Positions 27,523 through 36,862 of a stretch of DNA of 64,000 nt are shown here, in pieces. Each line of letters begins with the position of its first letter. Position 1 is the stretch's first letter. The notes under the pieces are model-generated. The model was not told where the DNA came from. It did no database searches and saw nothing but the letters and a program-made list of their open reading frames with translations. The translations under genes were made by a program, and so were the position numbers. Source of the stretch: CBDBND01 sp965207985 (GTDB lineage: Bacteria; Pseudomonadota; Alphaproteobacteria; Rhodospirillales; Rhodospirillaceae); assembly GCA_965207985.1 (NCBI GenBank), contig CBDBND010000034.1, positions 1 to 64,000 of the forward strand. The letters run 5' to 3'.

Positions 27523-28656
27523 TCATTGATCCGAATTACTCAACGCTTGCGCGATGTTAAGCGCTTGGTACGTGTCCTTTACATCGTGAACGCGAAAGAT
27601 CTGGACGCCTTGCGTTGCACCGGCAAGCACTGCGGCTATTGATCCTCCGAGGCGGTCTTTCGGTTCCTTTGTACCGCTGATACGGCCAATGAAACTCTTA
27701 CGCGATGCACCGAGCAGGATCGGGCAGCCCAACCCATGCAAAAGGGCAAGGGCGTCAATGAGAGTAAGATTGTGATTGTCATTTTTGCCGAAACCGATCC
27801 CGGGATCGACGCAAAGCAAGCTCTTATCCATACCAGCGTCCGAACATGCCTTTAACCGCTCGGCCAAGACGTCGAATACATCGGTCGGCGCCCATACATA
27901 AGACGGGTCGGACTGCATGGTCCTTGGCTGGCCTTGCATGTGCATGAGAACGGTTGGGACTTGTCTCTTGGTGACCAAGTTCAACGAGTCCGGATCGGCT
28001 GCCAATGCCGTTACGTCATTGACGATGGCAGCACCGGTATCCAATGCTGCCGCCATGGTCGATGCGTGACGGGTATCGATGGAAACCGTGAGTCCCTTCT
28101 CGGCCAGACCTCGAACCACGGGAAGTGTTCGCCGCTGTTCCTCTTCGGGGTCGATAGGGTCCGCGCCGGGCCTCGTGGATTCTCCACCCACGTCAAGAAT
28201 AGACGCCCCGGCTTCGGCCAAGCGAAGTCCATGGGCGATGGCCGCATCGGGCGAACAATGGTCGCCACCATCGGAAAAACTGTCGGGTGTTACATTGACG
28301 ACGCCCATAATCTTTGGGCTGTTGAGATCAAGACCGGCGAATGGGGCTCGAGGCTGCGACAGATTTTCGATCATCGACGCCACATGATCCTTCACCTTGA
28401 CTGGCAGAACATAACGCCAGGGATCAAACGCCGTAACCGACGCAGTATGACGGACGACAGAGTCCGCACCTCTTATAACAACCTCAAGAGCGCTAAACCC
28501 GAGAGACATTCCGCAGAGCCGCATGGCTTGTCCGACATCTATGAGCTGTTCGGCTAAGGGGCCGGTGACAAAAGCCCGCGGCAACAGGTAAACCGCCGAA
28601 GGGTCAGCGGTCTCCAGATCCTTAGGGGATGGAAGGCCCGTGACGGTATTGGTCAC
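27523..28656 (-). CDS. folP: Dihydropteroate synthase
   Basis: A 377-residue enzyme condensing pterin pyrophosphate with p-aminobenzoate in folate synthesis, the sulfonamide target. The TIM-barrel motifs are MGVVNVTPDSFSDGG, VGGESTRPGA, VSIDTRHAST, VNDVTA and DPGIGFGKNDNHN, ending with ILLGASRKSFIG. The N-terminal 100 residues before the barrel are extra compared with the E. coli enzyme, as is common in alphaproteobacteria. It overlaps the ftsH stop by four bases. Confidence 0.95.
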   Translation of the reverse strand: MTNTVTGLPSPKDLETADPSAVYLLPRAFVTGPLAEQLIDVGQAMRLCGMSLGFSALEVVIRGADSVVRHTASVTAFDPWRYVLPVKVKDHVASMIENLSQPRAPFAGLDLNSPKIMGVVNVTPDSFSDGGDHCSPDAAIAHGLRLAEAGASILDVGGESTRPGADPIDPEEEQRRTLPVVRGLAEKGLTVSIDTRHASTMAAALDTGAAIVNDVTALAADPDSLNLVTKRQVPTVLMHMQGQPRTMQSDPSYVWAPTDVFDVLAERLKACSDAGMDKSLLCVDPGIGFGKNDNHNLTLIDALALLHGLGCPILLGASRKSFIGRISGTKEPKDRLGGSIAAVLAGATQGVQIFRVHDVKDTYQALNIAQALSNSDQ

Positions 28657-30590
28657 GTGTTGGGTTGTGGCTCCGGTTCAAGTCCACCGGAATCAGATTC
28701 TTCGTCGCCCGAGTCCGTCGTCGGGACCGAGGTTCTGCGTCCTGGCGGACGCGGACGCGGACGCGAGGTCGGCTTTTCCGACTTATCGATGGTTTCACCG
28801 CGCAGGAGTTTGTCGATCTCTTCGCGCGACAAGGTTTCGTACTCCAGGAGACCTTTGGCGATGATTTCAAGGTCTTCTCGGTGTTCATCGAGAATTTTAC
28901 GGGCGGTTGCTTCGCCTTCCTCGACAAAGAGTCGCACTTCCTGATCAATAAGTTCCGCCGTCTTGTCGGATACGTTTTTCTGCTGAGCAACAGAATGGCC
29001 GAGGAATACTTCTTCCTGATCGGCGTTGTACCGCAACGGTCCGAGTCTTTCTGAAAAGCCGTATTCGGTCACCATGCGGCGGGCGATCTCCGTTGCCCGT
29101 TTGATGTCGTCCGACGCGCCCGTTGTTACTTTGTCTTCGCCAAAAATCATTTCTTCGGCGACACGGCCACCGAACAAACTGGCAATCATGGCTTTAAGCT
29201 CCATGATCGACTGGCTGTACTTGTCCCGTTCGGGCAGGAACATGGTCACGCCCAAGGCGCGTCCGCGTGGAATGATGGTCACTTTGTGCAGCGGCTCGTG
29301 CCCCTCCGCGTGCATCATAATCAAGGCATGGCCGGCTTCGTGGTAAGCGGTCAGTTTCTTTTCATCTTCGGTCATGACCATGGAGCGCCGCTCCGCCCCC
29401 ATCATGACTTTGTCCTTGGCTTCCTCGAACTCCAGCATGGTGACGACGCGCTTGGCTTTTCGCGCCGCCAGCAGTGCCGCCTCGTTCACCAAGTTGGCGA
29501 GGTCGGCGCCTGAGAAACCCGGCGTGCCGCGAGCAATAATCTTGAGGTCCACTTCCGGGGAAATCGGCGTTTTGCGTGTGTGGACTTTGAGAATCTTTTC
29601 CCGGCCAATGATATCGGGATTGGGGACGACAACCTGACGGTCGAACCGGCCCGGGCGTAACAGTGCAGGATCGAGCACGTCCGGCCGGTTGGTGGCGGCG
29701 ATGAGAATGACACCTTCATTGGCCTCGAATCCGTCCATCTCCACCAGCAACTGGTTCAGGGTCTGCTCCCGCTCGTCATTGCCGCCGCCGAGGCCGGCAC
29801 CGCGGTGGCGGCCGACGGCATCGATTTCGTCGATGAAAATGATGCAGGGCGCATTCTTCTTGCCCTGCTCGAACATGTCGCGCACACGGCTGGCACCAAC
29901 GCCGACGAACATTTCAACGAAGTCTGACCCGGATATGGTGAAGAACGGAACGTTCGCCTCTCCGGCAATGGAACGGGCCAATAACGTCTTACCTGTTCCA
30001 GGAGGACCCACCAGCAAAACACCCTTGGGAATTTTACCGCCGAGACGCTGGAACTTGGCCGGGTCTCTCAGAAACTCGACCACCTCTTCCAATTCCTGTT
30101 TCGCCTCATCAATACCGGCGACATCTTCAAAGGTCACACGCCCTTGCCGTTCGGTCAGCAGTTTGGCGCGGGACTTGCCAAAGCCCATGGCCTTGCCACC
30201 GCCGCCTTGCATCTGGCGCATGAAGAAAATCCACACGCCGATCAGCAGCAACATGGGGAACCAGGAGATCAGGATGCTCCACAGCGTGGTTTCGCCATCG
30301 CTGCGGGGAACGGCCTTAATGTCCACGCCGTTGGACCGGAGTGTCGTCACCAAGGAGGGATCTTCGGGTGCATAGGTACGGAATTGAGACCCATCGCGGG
30401 TCTTGCCGGTAATGTTATTGCCCTGAATGGTGACGCTGCTGACCTCGTTGCCTTCTACGGAAGCCATAAACTCCGTAAACGACAACTCGCGGCTCGGCAC
30501 GCGCGATTGTGGCGCCTGAAACAGGTTAAACAGGGCCACGATTAAGATCAGAATAATGACCCACAAAACAAGATTACGGCTAACGTTCAC
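28653..30590 (-). CDS. ftsH: ATP-dependent zinc metalloprotease FtsH
   Basis: A 645-residue membrane-anchored AAA+ protease that degrades RpoH, LpxC and misassembled membrane proteins. Two N-terminal transmembrane segments (NLVLWVIILILIVALFNLF and ILISWFPMLLLIGVWIFFM) flank a periplasmic domain. The AAA module has Walker A GPPGTGKTLLA, Walker B IIFIDEIDAVG and the pore loop FVEMFVGVGA. The zinc site is AYHEAGHALI with a downstream acidic ligand. The C-terminal tail is rich in Arg, Pro and acidic residues. Order with tilS upstream and folP-glmM downstream is conserved in proteobacteria. Confidence 0.97.
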   Translation of the reverse strand: MNVSRNLVLWVIILILIVALFNLFQAPQSRVPSRELSFTEFMASVEGNEVSSVTIQGNNITGKTRDGSQFRTYAPEDPSLVTTLRSNGVDIKAVPRSDGETTLWSILISWFPMLLLIGVWIFFMRQMQGGGGKAMGFGKSRAKLLTERQGRVTFEDVAGIDEAKQELEEVVEFLRDPAKFQRLGGKIPKGVLLVGPPGTGKTLLARSIAGEANVPFFTISGSDFVEMFVGVGASRVRDMFEQGKKNAPCIIFIDEIDAVGRHRGAGLGGGNDEREQTLNQLLVEMDGFEANEGVILIAATNRPDVLDPALLRPGRFDRQVVVPNPDIIGREKILKVHTRKTPISPEVDLKIIARGTPGFSGADLANLVNEAALLAARKAKRVVTMLEFEEAKDKVMMGAERRSMVMTEDEKKLTAYHEAGHALIMMHAEGHEPLHKVTIIPRGRALGVTMFLPERDKYSQSIMELKAMIASLFGGRVAEEMIFGEDKVTTGASDDIKRATEIARRMVTEYGFSERLGPLRYNADQEEVFLGHSVAQQKNVSDKTAELIDQEVRLFVEEGEATARKILDEHREDLEIIAKGLLEYETLSREEIDKLLRGETIDKSEKPTSRPRPRPPGRRTSVPTTDSGDEESDSGGLEPEPQPNT

Positions 30591-30708
30591 GCCCGTTCCT
30601 TTTCACCACATTAACGATTTCGTCGGGCAACAATCTCACTTAGCGACGTTCTAATTGAACCCTTAATTTCGGCCTACCCGCATCCCGAAACGGCTCTATG
30701 CCTAGATT

Positions 30709-30736
30709 AAATAAGGTGGCGCCCTGACAAAGCAAG
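30709..30736 (-). promoter_or_regulatory. Candidate heat-shock (RpoH) promoter upstream of ftsH
   Basis: On the minus strand CTTGCTT and CCTTATTT are separated by 13 bases, close to the sigma-32 pattern CTTGAAA-N13-CCCCATNT, about 120 bases before the ftsH start. ftsH is heat-regulated in many proteobacteria. The -10 match is imperfect, so this is a candidate only. The rest of the 226-bp gap between tilS and ftsH shows nothing else. Confidence 0.35.
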
Positions 30737-30816
30737 CGGCGATCAATGACCTATGTGTCATCGAACGTCTTTGAGTTGGCGCAAAGTACTGCGAATTCCT
30801 CTCAATAAGTCCAAAA

Positions 30817-31863
30817 TCACCCTGAATTCTGCCGTTCTCGCGCTTCTTTGGACATTGTAAGAGTGGTGGCCTTGAGGCGCAGCTGGCAGCCGTGGAGGGT
30901 ACGGTCCGTCCACTCGGCGGTGCCAAGAGCCCGATAGACGCGCATTAGGCTGTCAAACCGGGGCGGATAATCCGCCCCAGAAATCCGTGCGAGATGTCTG
31001 GCCAGGCATCGTAATCCGACCTCTTCGGGTGCCGCCAAAAGATGGGTGAGGTCAATGTGGACGCTATCCTGAGACTGCTGCATGACTGCCGTCATTGATA
31101 GGTGTTCCACCGCGCTATCGATGGCGTCTTTGGCCCGCTGCAGATGTCCAACCGTTTCGAGCAGACGGTCGCGATCCAGTCCTTCTTCTTCCAGTTCGGC
31201 AAGGAGTGTCCGTAAACGCACCCGGGTGAACTGATGGTCTTGGTTCGAAGGATCATTCAGCCATGGTTGTCCATATTTTTCACACGTGGCGATGAGATCT
31301 GTTTTAGGCCGGTCTAAAAGCGGGCGAAGAATACGGATATCATTCCGCAGTGACACCTGTGCCATGGCCGCCAGCCCATCAACCCCCGAGCCGCGGATGA
31401 GGCGCTGCAAAAAGGTCTCTGCCTGATCGTCGGCATGGTGGGCGACCAGCACCGAGCGAACGTCGTGGCTATCGCACCAGGTACTTATGAGGGAAAAACG
31501 GGCATCGCGGGCTGCGGCTTGCGGGCTACGGTCTAGTTGACCGACAGAGGCTCCCTCTTCCCAGGTCAAAGTGTGATGGTCGAGATCGAGGCCGCGAAAC
31601 CACTCAGCCACTTGGTACGCCTCTTCTTTGGCGGCCTCCCGTAGCCTGTGATCGACAGTCAACCCGACAAGAGTGTGTCCGCATTTTTCTGCCCATGTGT
31701 GGGCAAGACGCGTCAAGGCCATGCTGTCAGGACCGCCCGACACGGCAATGGCCAAAGTTTCCTGTGAGTCAAAAGGACCACAAGACTCCATCATGGAGGC
31801 AAAGTCGTTTTCGGAAATTGCTGTTCCGGGTTGCGGCATGGGCGTTTGTTGTGGCGTCGCCAT
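30817..31863 (-). CDS. tilS: tRNA(Ile)-lysidine synthetase
   Basis: A 348-residue N-type ATP pyrophosphatase that converts the wobble cytidine of tRNA-Ile2 to lysidine. The PP-loop is AIAVSGGPDSMALTRLA; further motifs are LVGLTVDHRLR, LVAHHADDQAETFLQRLIRGSG and WLNDPSNQDHQFTRVRLR. It is shorter than the E. coli protein because it lacks most of the C-terminal domain, which is usual in alphaproteobacteria. It lies between cpoB and ftsH, a conserved position. The tilS and cpoB frames are separated by six bases. Confidence 0.93.
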   Translation of the reverse strand: MATPQQTPMPQPGTAISENDFASMMESCGPFDSQETLAIAVSGGPDSMALTRLAHTWAEKCGHTLVGLTVDHRLREAAKEEAYQVAEWFRGLDLDHHTLTWEEGASVGQLDRSPQAAARDARFSLISTWCDSHDVRSVLVAHHADDQAETFLQRLIRGSGVDGLAAMAQVSLRNDIRILRPLLDRPKTDLIATCEKYGQPWLNDPSNQDHQFTRVRLRTLLAELEEEGLDRDRLLETVGHLQRAKDAIDSAVEHLSMTAVMQQSQDSVHIDLTHLLAAPEEVGLRCLARHLARISGADYPPRFDSLMRVYRALGTAEWTDRTLHGCQLRLKATTLTMSKEARERQNSG

Positions 31864-31869
31864 AATGGT

Positions 31870-33369
31870 TTAGCTGCAGCTAAGGCGAGCCCGCTCTGTC
31901 TGCGCGCGCCGGCGGATAGTGTCGTTGGCTTCAGGATATTCTGTCGCCAAGCGGGACAACGCTGTGCAAGCCCCGTCTGTTTGCCCGAGCCGGGCCATGG
32001 ACAAACCAAGTTTCAGCAGATTGTCAGGCGCTTTGTTGCTGTTGGGATAGGTTTGATAGCCAGACAGAAATTCGACGGCGGCCTGCTCAAAGTCGCCGCG
32101 GACATAAAATGTTTCGCCGAGCCAGTATTGAGCATTGCCGGCCAAGGTATCTGCCGGATGGGCGTCCAGGAACATCCGGAGCGCCGTTTCGGCGCGGGCA
32201 TAGTCAGCTTGGCGTAAAATGTCGAACGCGTAGTCGTACTGCTCCTTAGGCGTGCCGGTTGGTAAAGCGGTCATAGCCATCATCGGATTAGGTGCAGTTG
32301 CAATTTGATCGGTCGCCACCGGTCCGGGTGAAGGCGCGGCGCTGATAGCGGGAGGCGCAGCCTGCACCGGCTGTTGCGTGTTGGCCGACAAAGCTGCCTG
32401 ACGCACGGCCTCGGGTGAAGGCGGCAAAACGTTACCTTCCGCATCAGTGCGTATAACGCCAAACGTGTTTCCTTGATTCACAGGACCCGTTTGCACAGGC
32501 GCCGTTTGAACCTGACCCGGTGCCAGAAGCTGGGTCCCTGCGGGTGCTTGTGTCGGCTGAGCCAATTGGGGCTGTATTAATTGAGGCTGTGCTGACTGAG
32601 GCTGAGCCAATTGCGGCTGCGTCGGCTGCGGCTGCGTCGGCTGCGGCTGTGTTAGCTGTGGCTGTGCCATCTGTGGCTGGGGCTGGACCGGGCTTGACAT
32701 TGGCATGTTGAGATTCGGTTCCACACGGCCGACCTCCGTTGCAGGCAATATCGTACTTGGCGCTTGTTGAGGTGCTGCTCCCTGAACGGACAGAGCGGTG
32801 GATGGCGGTACTGTGCCGGCCTGAGAAAGTGTCGACACAGGGGATTGGCTTTGCTGGATTCCAATTGGAGCCCCAGGAACGGGCATCGTGTTGCTCATGC
32901 CGTCACTTAATCCTGCTTGGGCACCCGTTGCCGGTAGAGCGACCGCTGATGAAACGCCGGCCGCCTGTTCAAGCACGGCCAAGCGGTAGGAAATGTCATT
33001 TGAGAATTGTTGGAGTTGAGCGCGCATTTGCGACACTTCAAACCGGGTTTCCTCCAATTGACCGGTCAACGTTTCCACCAAACGCTCCAGTTGCAGCAAT
33101 CTGACCTGCAGGCGGCTGGCGACATCTGTAGGTAGGGTTTGAACCTCCATGCCCGCTTCTTCCGGTGTAGAGGGCATTTGCAGAGGGACGGCCGGTCCCT
33201 GGCCTTGCAAGCCACGAAGCTGGCTTTCGACCCGATTCAAACGCTCATTGAGAACCCGCGCGTCTAGGGGCGTTTGCGCATACGCGGAAACGGTCAAGAC
33301 GCTAAGGATCAAGAGTGTGAAAACTGAGACGGACAGTTTGTGGGAAGTCAGTCGTTTCATCGCGGTCAT
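31870..33369 (-). CDS. cpoB: Tol-Pal coordinating periplasmic protein
   Basis: A periplasmic protein (about 499 residues) coupling Tol-Pal constriction to peptidoglycan synthesis. A signal peptide (LSVSVFTLLILSVLTVSAYAQ) is followed by a coiled-coil trimerisation region (LNERLNRVESQLRGLQGQ and a second heptad stretch), then a very long Gln/Pro-rich linker, then C-terminal TPR repeats with the typical YDYAFDILRQADYARAETALRMF and AQYWLGETFYVRGDFEQAA. The family is usually 250-330 residues, so the linker makes this one unusually long. Start at 33369 or the ATG at 33360. Confidence 0.9.
   Translation of the reverse strand: MTAMKRLTSHKLSVSVFTLLILSVLTVSAYAQTPLDARVLNERLNRVESQLRGLQGQGPAVPLQMPSTPEEAGMEVQTLPTDVASRLQVRLLQLERLVETLTGQLEETRFEVSQMRAQLQQFSNDISYRLAVLEQAAGVSSAVALPATGAQAGLSDGMSNTMPVPGAPIGIQQSQSPVSTLSQAGTVPPSTALSVQGAAPQQAPSTILPATEVGRVEPNLNMPMSSPVQPQPQMAQPQLTQPQPTQPQPTQPQLAQPQSAQPQLIQPQLAQPTQAPAGTQLLAPGQVQTAPVQTGPVNQGNTFGVIRTDAEGNVLPPSPEAVRQAALSANTQQPVQAAPPAISAAPSPGPVATDQIATAPNPMMAMTALPTGTPKEQYDYAFDILRQADYARAETALRMFLDAHPADTLAGNAQYWLGETFYVRGDFEQAAVEFLSGYQTYPNSNKAPDNLLKLGLSMARLGQTDGACTALSRLATEYPEANDTIRRRAQTERARLSCS
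32555..32700. repeat. Degenerate Gln/Pro-coding tandem repeat in cpoB
   Basis: Roughly ten units of 12-15 bases rich in GGCTGTG and GGCTGCG encode QPQ(L/P)(T/A) repeats on the minus strand. The repetition is visible at DNA as well as protein level, so length variation by slippage is plausible. Confidence 0.75.
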
Positions 33370-33439
33370 CTTTTCAGCTTTGATACCGGCTTAGTTTTAG
33401 GGTGCTGGTTAAAGCTTAGACGCGGCAGAAATATGGCAA

Positions 33440-33471
33440 ACGACGGCGTCAGGTTTTTCCAACGCCGTCGT
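33440..33471 (-). other. Stem-loop between pal and cpoB
   Basis: A perfect 10-bp inverted repeat, ACGACGGCGT (33440-33449) and its complement (33462-33471), encloses a 12-base loop in the 150-bp gap between pal and cpoB. No long U-run follows on the minus strand, so it is more likely an attenuator or mRNA-stabilising hairpin than a full terminator. Confidence 0.55.
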
Positions 33472-33522
33472 TATAACGCTCATAAAAAGGAAAATCACCG
33501 GATCGGTGACTCTCCTAATTGT

Positions 33523-34020
33523 CTATTGAACGACTGATACGCCCCGCCGGTTCCGGCTCCAGCAATTTTCATTGGACGCGACACAGACCGGCCGTTCCTT
33601 GCCGTAGGAAATGGTACGAACACGGCTCGAAGCCACTCCCAAAGACTCAAGGTAATCCTTAACGGCATTGGCCCGGCGTTCGCCTAAACCAAGGTTGTAT
33701 TCACGGGTCCCGCGTTCATCGCAGTGCCCTTCTACAACAATAGTCTTGGATGGATTTTGACTGAGCCAATTGGCCTGTCCCCGCAACGTGGCTTGAGCAG
33801 CGCCGTTGAGATCATAGCGATCCAGCGCAAAAAAGACGTTATTGCCAACCACTTGATTGAAGTATTCGGCTGAATCCATGGCCGGCCCCGAAGGAGCGGA
33901 TGGCGCAGCCGACGGCTGGCTCGTGCCCATGGAATCTGACCCCATGTCATCCGTTGAGTCGGATGCGCAGGCGGCCAAAAGTGCCGCCGCAGCGACAGCA
34001 CTGATTAAACGAACCATCAT
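33523..34020 (-). CDS. pal: Peptidoglycan-associated lipoprotein
   Basis: A 165-residue outer-membrane lipoprotein that anchors the outer membrane to peptidoglycan and binds TolB. The lipobox is LLAACAS with Cys at about residue 18, followed by a Ser/Pro-rich linker. The OmpA-like domain has VFFALDRYDLN, VVEGHCDERGTREYNLGLGERRA with the DAP-binding Asp and Arg, and SYGKERPVCVASNE. The size and C-terminus are typical. It sits between tolB and cpoB in the standard order. Confidence 0.97.
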   Translation of the reverse strand: MMVRLISAVAAAALLAACASDSTDDMGSDSMGTSQPSAAPSAPSGPAMDSAEYFNQVVGNNVFFALDRYDLNGAAQATLRGQANWLSQNPSKTIVVEGHCDERGTREYNLGLGERRANAVKDYLESLGVASSRVRTISYGKERPVCVASNENCWSRNRRGVSVVQ

Positions 34021-34190
34021 TGTTTTTCTTCCCCTTCGGTCACAAGACTGACGTAACTATGCACAAAATAGCGATTTTTCGCACCTTTTTTATCAGGTGC
34101 CAGTTGGGACGCAAGGCCTTCCGGCCATAAAAACAAACTTGTCATCATAAGGTTCCACCAAAATTGGGAGAGGACTTCCCTGGCCAAAAG

Positions 34191-35516
34191 CTAGGGTATA
34201 AGGGGCGACCAGGCCGGATCGGAGCCATCCCGCGGCGTCACCATCTCCCTTTGGTTGTAGCCCGTCAGGTCGATCGAGTAGAGCCGTGTTCGCCCCCCGG
34301 ACCCGTCGGCACGGGTCGGCGCCTGGGCAAAATACATAAGAACACGGCCATTTGGAGCCCACGTTGGCGCTTCCACCAGAAAGCCTTGGGCCAACAGCCG
34401 CTCTCCGGATCCGTCGGGCTGCATCACCCCGATGTAAAAGGTCCCACGACTAATGCGGGTAAAAGCGATGAGATCTCCGCGCGGCGACCATACCGGCGTG
34501 GCGTAGCGGCCGTCCCCGAAACTAATCCGGCGAGGGTCGGACCCGTCAACATTCATGACGTAAACCTGCTGGCTGCCGCCGCGGTCTGAATTGAACGTCA
34601 TTTGCCGGCCGTCGGGAGAATAGGATGGGGACGTGTCGATGGCTGGGTGGTTGGTCAGGCGCAAAGTTCTGCGGGTCCGCAGGTCCATTTCATAGAGTTC
34701 GGAATTGCCGTCCGCCGCCATGGAGAAAACGACCTTGTTGCCGTCCGGTGAAAAACGGGGTGCATAGGTCATACCGGGAAAATCACCCAACAACTCTTGG
34801 CGTCCGGTATCGATATTGAACAAGTAGACCCGCGGTACGTCTTGGAAGAAGGACAGATAAGTAATTTCCTGCGCTGTCGGCGAGAACCTGGGTGTCAGCA
34901 CCAGTGCAGAGCCGTCGGTTAGAAATCTGTGATTGGCTCCGTCTTGATCCATGATAGCGAGCCGTTTTATGCGCGCATCGCCAGGACCGCTTTCCGACAC
35001 ATAGACCACACGGGTGTCGAAGTATCCGGTTTCGCCGGTGATCTGCGTATAGATCGCATCGGCAATGATGTGGGCAACTCTGCGCCAATTGCCCGGCTGA
35101 GTGACGTAAGCCTGGCCGATCATTTGCTGACCGCCAAATACGTCCCACAAGCGAAAAGCCACGCGTAGTTGTCCGTTCTGTTGCGCCTCCACCTCTCCTT
35201 GAATAAGCGCCTGGGCAGCAAGCGCGCGCCAATCGGCGAAGCGGGGCTGAACGTCAAGAGACGGTAAAGTCTGGATAAAAGCGTTGCGGTCTATCGGCCG
35301 GAACAAACCTGACCGTTCGAGATCATTGGAAATGACGGCGCTGATGTCGCGCCCAATTCTGTCCACGTCCTCATCACTGCCCGGGAAATTCGTCACCGCG
35401 ATGGGCATGGGTTCGACCCGGCCCCGGGTAATGTCGATCTGGACCTGGGCGTGTACGGCGCCGGACAAAAGAACGGCGGTTATCACCCCATGAATTAACA
35501 ACCAACAATCGCGCAC
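34191..35516 (-). CDS. tolB: Tol-Pal periplasmic beta-propeller protein
   Basis: A 441-residue periplasmic protein that links Pal to TolA. A signal peptide (WLLIHGVITAVLLSGAVHAQ) leads into the N-terminal domain (VAVTNFPGSDEDVDRIGRDI) and then a six-bladed propeller of WD40-like repeats, for example RFSPDGNKVVFSMAADGNSELY and SYSPDGRQMTFNSDRGGSQQ. I chose the GTG at 35516 because GGGGAGGG lies nine bases upstream; a TTG at 35555 is the alternative. About 170 bases separate it from pal. Confidence 0.93.
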   Translation of the reverse strand: MRDCWLLIHGVITAVLLSGAVHAQVQIDITRGRVEPMPIAVTNFPGSDEDVDRIGRDISAVISNDLERSGLFRPIDRNAFIQTLPSLDVQPRFADWRALAAQALIQGEVEAQQNGQLRVAFRLWDVFGGQQMIGQAYVTQPGNWRRVAHIIADAIYTQITGETGYFDTRVVYVSESGPGDARIKRLAIMDQDGANHRFLTDGSALVLTPRFSPTAQEITYLSFFQDVPRVYLFNIDTGRQELLGDFPGMTYAPRFSPDGNKVVFSMAADGNSELYEMDLRTRRTLRLTNHPAIDTSPSYSPDGRQMTFNSDRGGSQQVYVMNVDGSDPRRISFGDGRYATPVWSPRGDLIAFTRISRGTFYIGVMQPDGSGERLLAQGFLVEAPTWAPNGRVLMYFAQAPTRADGSGGRTRLYSIDLTGYNQREMVTPRDGSDPAWSPLIP

Positions 35517-35606
35517 GATGGTTTGGCCCTCCCCTACCCGCTTAAATAGTGCCAAACAATTGGCACATGCGGGATACGCCGGGCGTTGAAAGATTGCAAT
35601 GTCAGA

Positions 35607-36404
35607 CTAATTGATCCGCCCCTGTGGCGAGAATGTAAACACGATTTCCTTAAAGATTTCGTATCTTTGTGGCGAGATTGGGATGTTGCTGCAGCTTAAC
35701 ACCGCCGTCCGTGCACTGTCGGCGAATGTCCTGAATGATGGGTCCGTGAAGTACCGGCCCGTATCTTCGATCACCGCGCGCCGCACACTGCCGTCCGGAT
35801 TAATGCCCACTCGCAGATCTACCGATAGATCCTGTATCCCCTCTTTTCCGGGATCGATCCTCCAACACCGTTCGATATGAGCCCTGATGGCATCCCGTTC
35901 GCTTAAGGTCGCGCAATCCGCGGTCTGCAGGGTTCGTATTTGTTCGTATGGGTCTTCGGTTTCCGTTGGCGGTGTTTCGGGTTTGGGTCTGCTCGCCACC
36001 TCCTGTTCCAAGTCTTTTACTAAGCTCACCAACTCCTGAAATGAATCTCTCTTTGGCGGCTCAGGCTTGCGCGGCGGTACGGCGACTATAGGTGCGGGCG
36101 GTAAGGACGCCAGTTGCTCATCTTCGGGCGGTGGGGGAGGTACCAGATCTTGAGCCTCTGGTGGCTCGGGTGCGGCGACTTGTTCTGGTTCGGGCTCCGG
36201 TTCGGGTTCGGGTTCTGGCTCTGGCTCTGGTTCCGGCTTTCGTTCTGGAGGCGGTGCGGCCGTGACTTCGGCGATGGTGACCAGTTCGACAACGATGGGC
36301 GTATCCGCGTCCAAAGGGCCGCGTTTCATAAAGGGCATACCTACCCAAGCCATGATGACTACAAGGCTGTGAAGAATGGTTGAAAAGAAAAGACCTTTGG
36401 TCAT
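35607..36404 (-). CDS. tolA: TolA-like energy transducer of the Tol-Pal system
   Basis: A 265-residue protein with one N-terminal transmembrane helix (FFSTILHSLVVIMAWVGM) that should contact TolQR, a long extended middle and a C-terminal TolA/TonB-type domain (ADCATLSERDAIRAHIERCW and VDLRVGINPDGSVRRAVIED). The middle contains about ten consecutive Pro-Glu dipeptides, a rigid periplasm-spanning rod in place of the Ala/Lys-rich helix of E. coli TolA. Position after tolR supports the assignment. Confidence 0.88.
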   Translation of the reverse strand: MTKGLFFSTILHSLVVIMAWVGMPFMKRGPLDADTPIVVELVTIAEVTAAPPPERKPEPEPEPEPEPEPEPEPEQVAAPEPPEAQDLVPPPPPEDEQLASLPPAPIVAVPPRKPEPPKRDSFQELVSLVKDLEQEVASRPKPETPPTETEDPYEQIRTLQTADCATLSERDAIRAHIERCWRIDPGKEGIQDLSVDLRVGINPDGSVRRAVIEDTGRYFTDPSFRTFADSARTAVLSCSNIPISPQRYEIFKEIVFTFSPQGRIN

Positions 36405-36419
36405 GACGCAATAGTTGGT

Positions 36420-36860
36420 TCAGCGGTTGACCGGCGGATCCGTCACCAAGGCCGCGTTGCGTAAACCTGCCTTATAGATTTCAGACATTACATCCATGAC
36501 TTGTCCGTAAGCCAGACTCTTGTCGGCGCGCACATAAATGCGGACTTCAGGGTTCGCTTCAGTGATCGCCGTAAGCCTTGCACCGAGTGTCACTAGTTCC
36601 ACCGGTTCGTTCTGCAAAGAGATACCATCCTGATTGATGGACACGGTCAGGGCTTGGTTATCTTGAGGCAGATTGGGCGTGGTCGCTTCAGGAAGGTCCA
36701 CATCCACACCTGTGGTTAAAAGCGGAGCAGCGACAATGAAGATGACCAACAGCACCAGCATCACGTCTACCATGGGGGTAACGTTGATTTCGGACATGGG
36801 CCGATAGGGTTTGCGACGAGCCCCGCTCCCACCCTCGCTGGGTTGGACGAACATGCCCAT
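36420..36860 (-). CDS. tolR: Tol-Pal stator subunit TolR
   Basis: A 146-residue ExbD/TolR protein with one transmembrane helix containing the proton-carrying Asp (INVTPMVDVMLVLLVIFIVAAP) and a periplasmic domain with SLQNEPVELVTLGARL and IYVRADKSLAYGQVM. It works with TolQ as a proton-driven motor that energises TolA. Two bases separate it from tolQ and fifteen from tolA, so the operon is tight. Confidence 0.96.
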   Translation of the reverse strand: MGMFVQPSEGGSGARRKPYRPMSEINVTPMVDVMLVLLVIFIVAAPLLTTGVDVDLPEATTPNLPQDNQALTVSINQDGISLQNEPVELVTLGARLTAITEANPEVRIYVRADKSLAYGQVMDVMSEIYKAGLRNAALVTDPPVNR

Positions 36861-36862
36861 GG

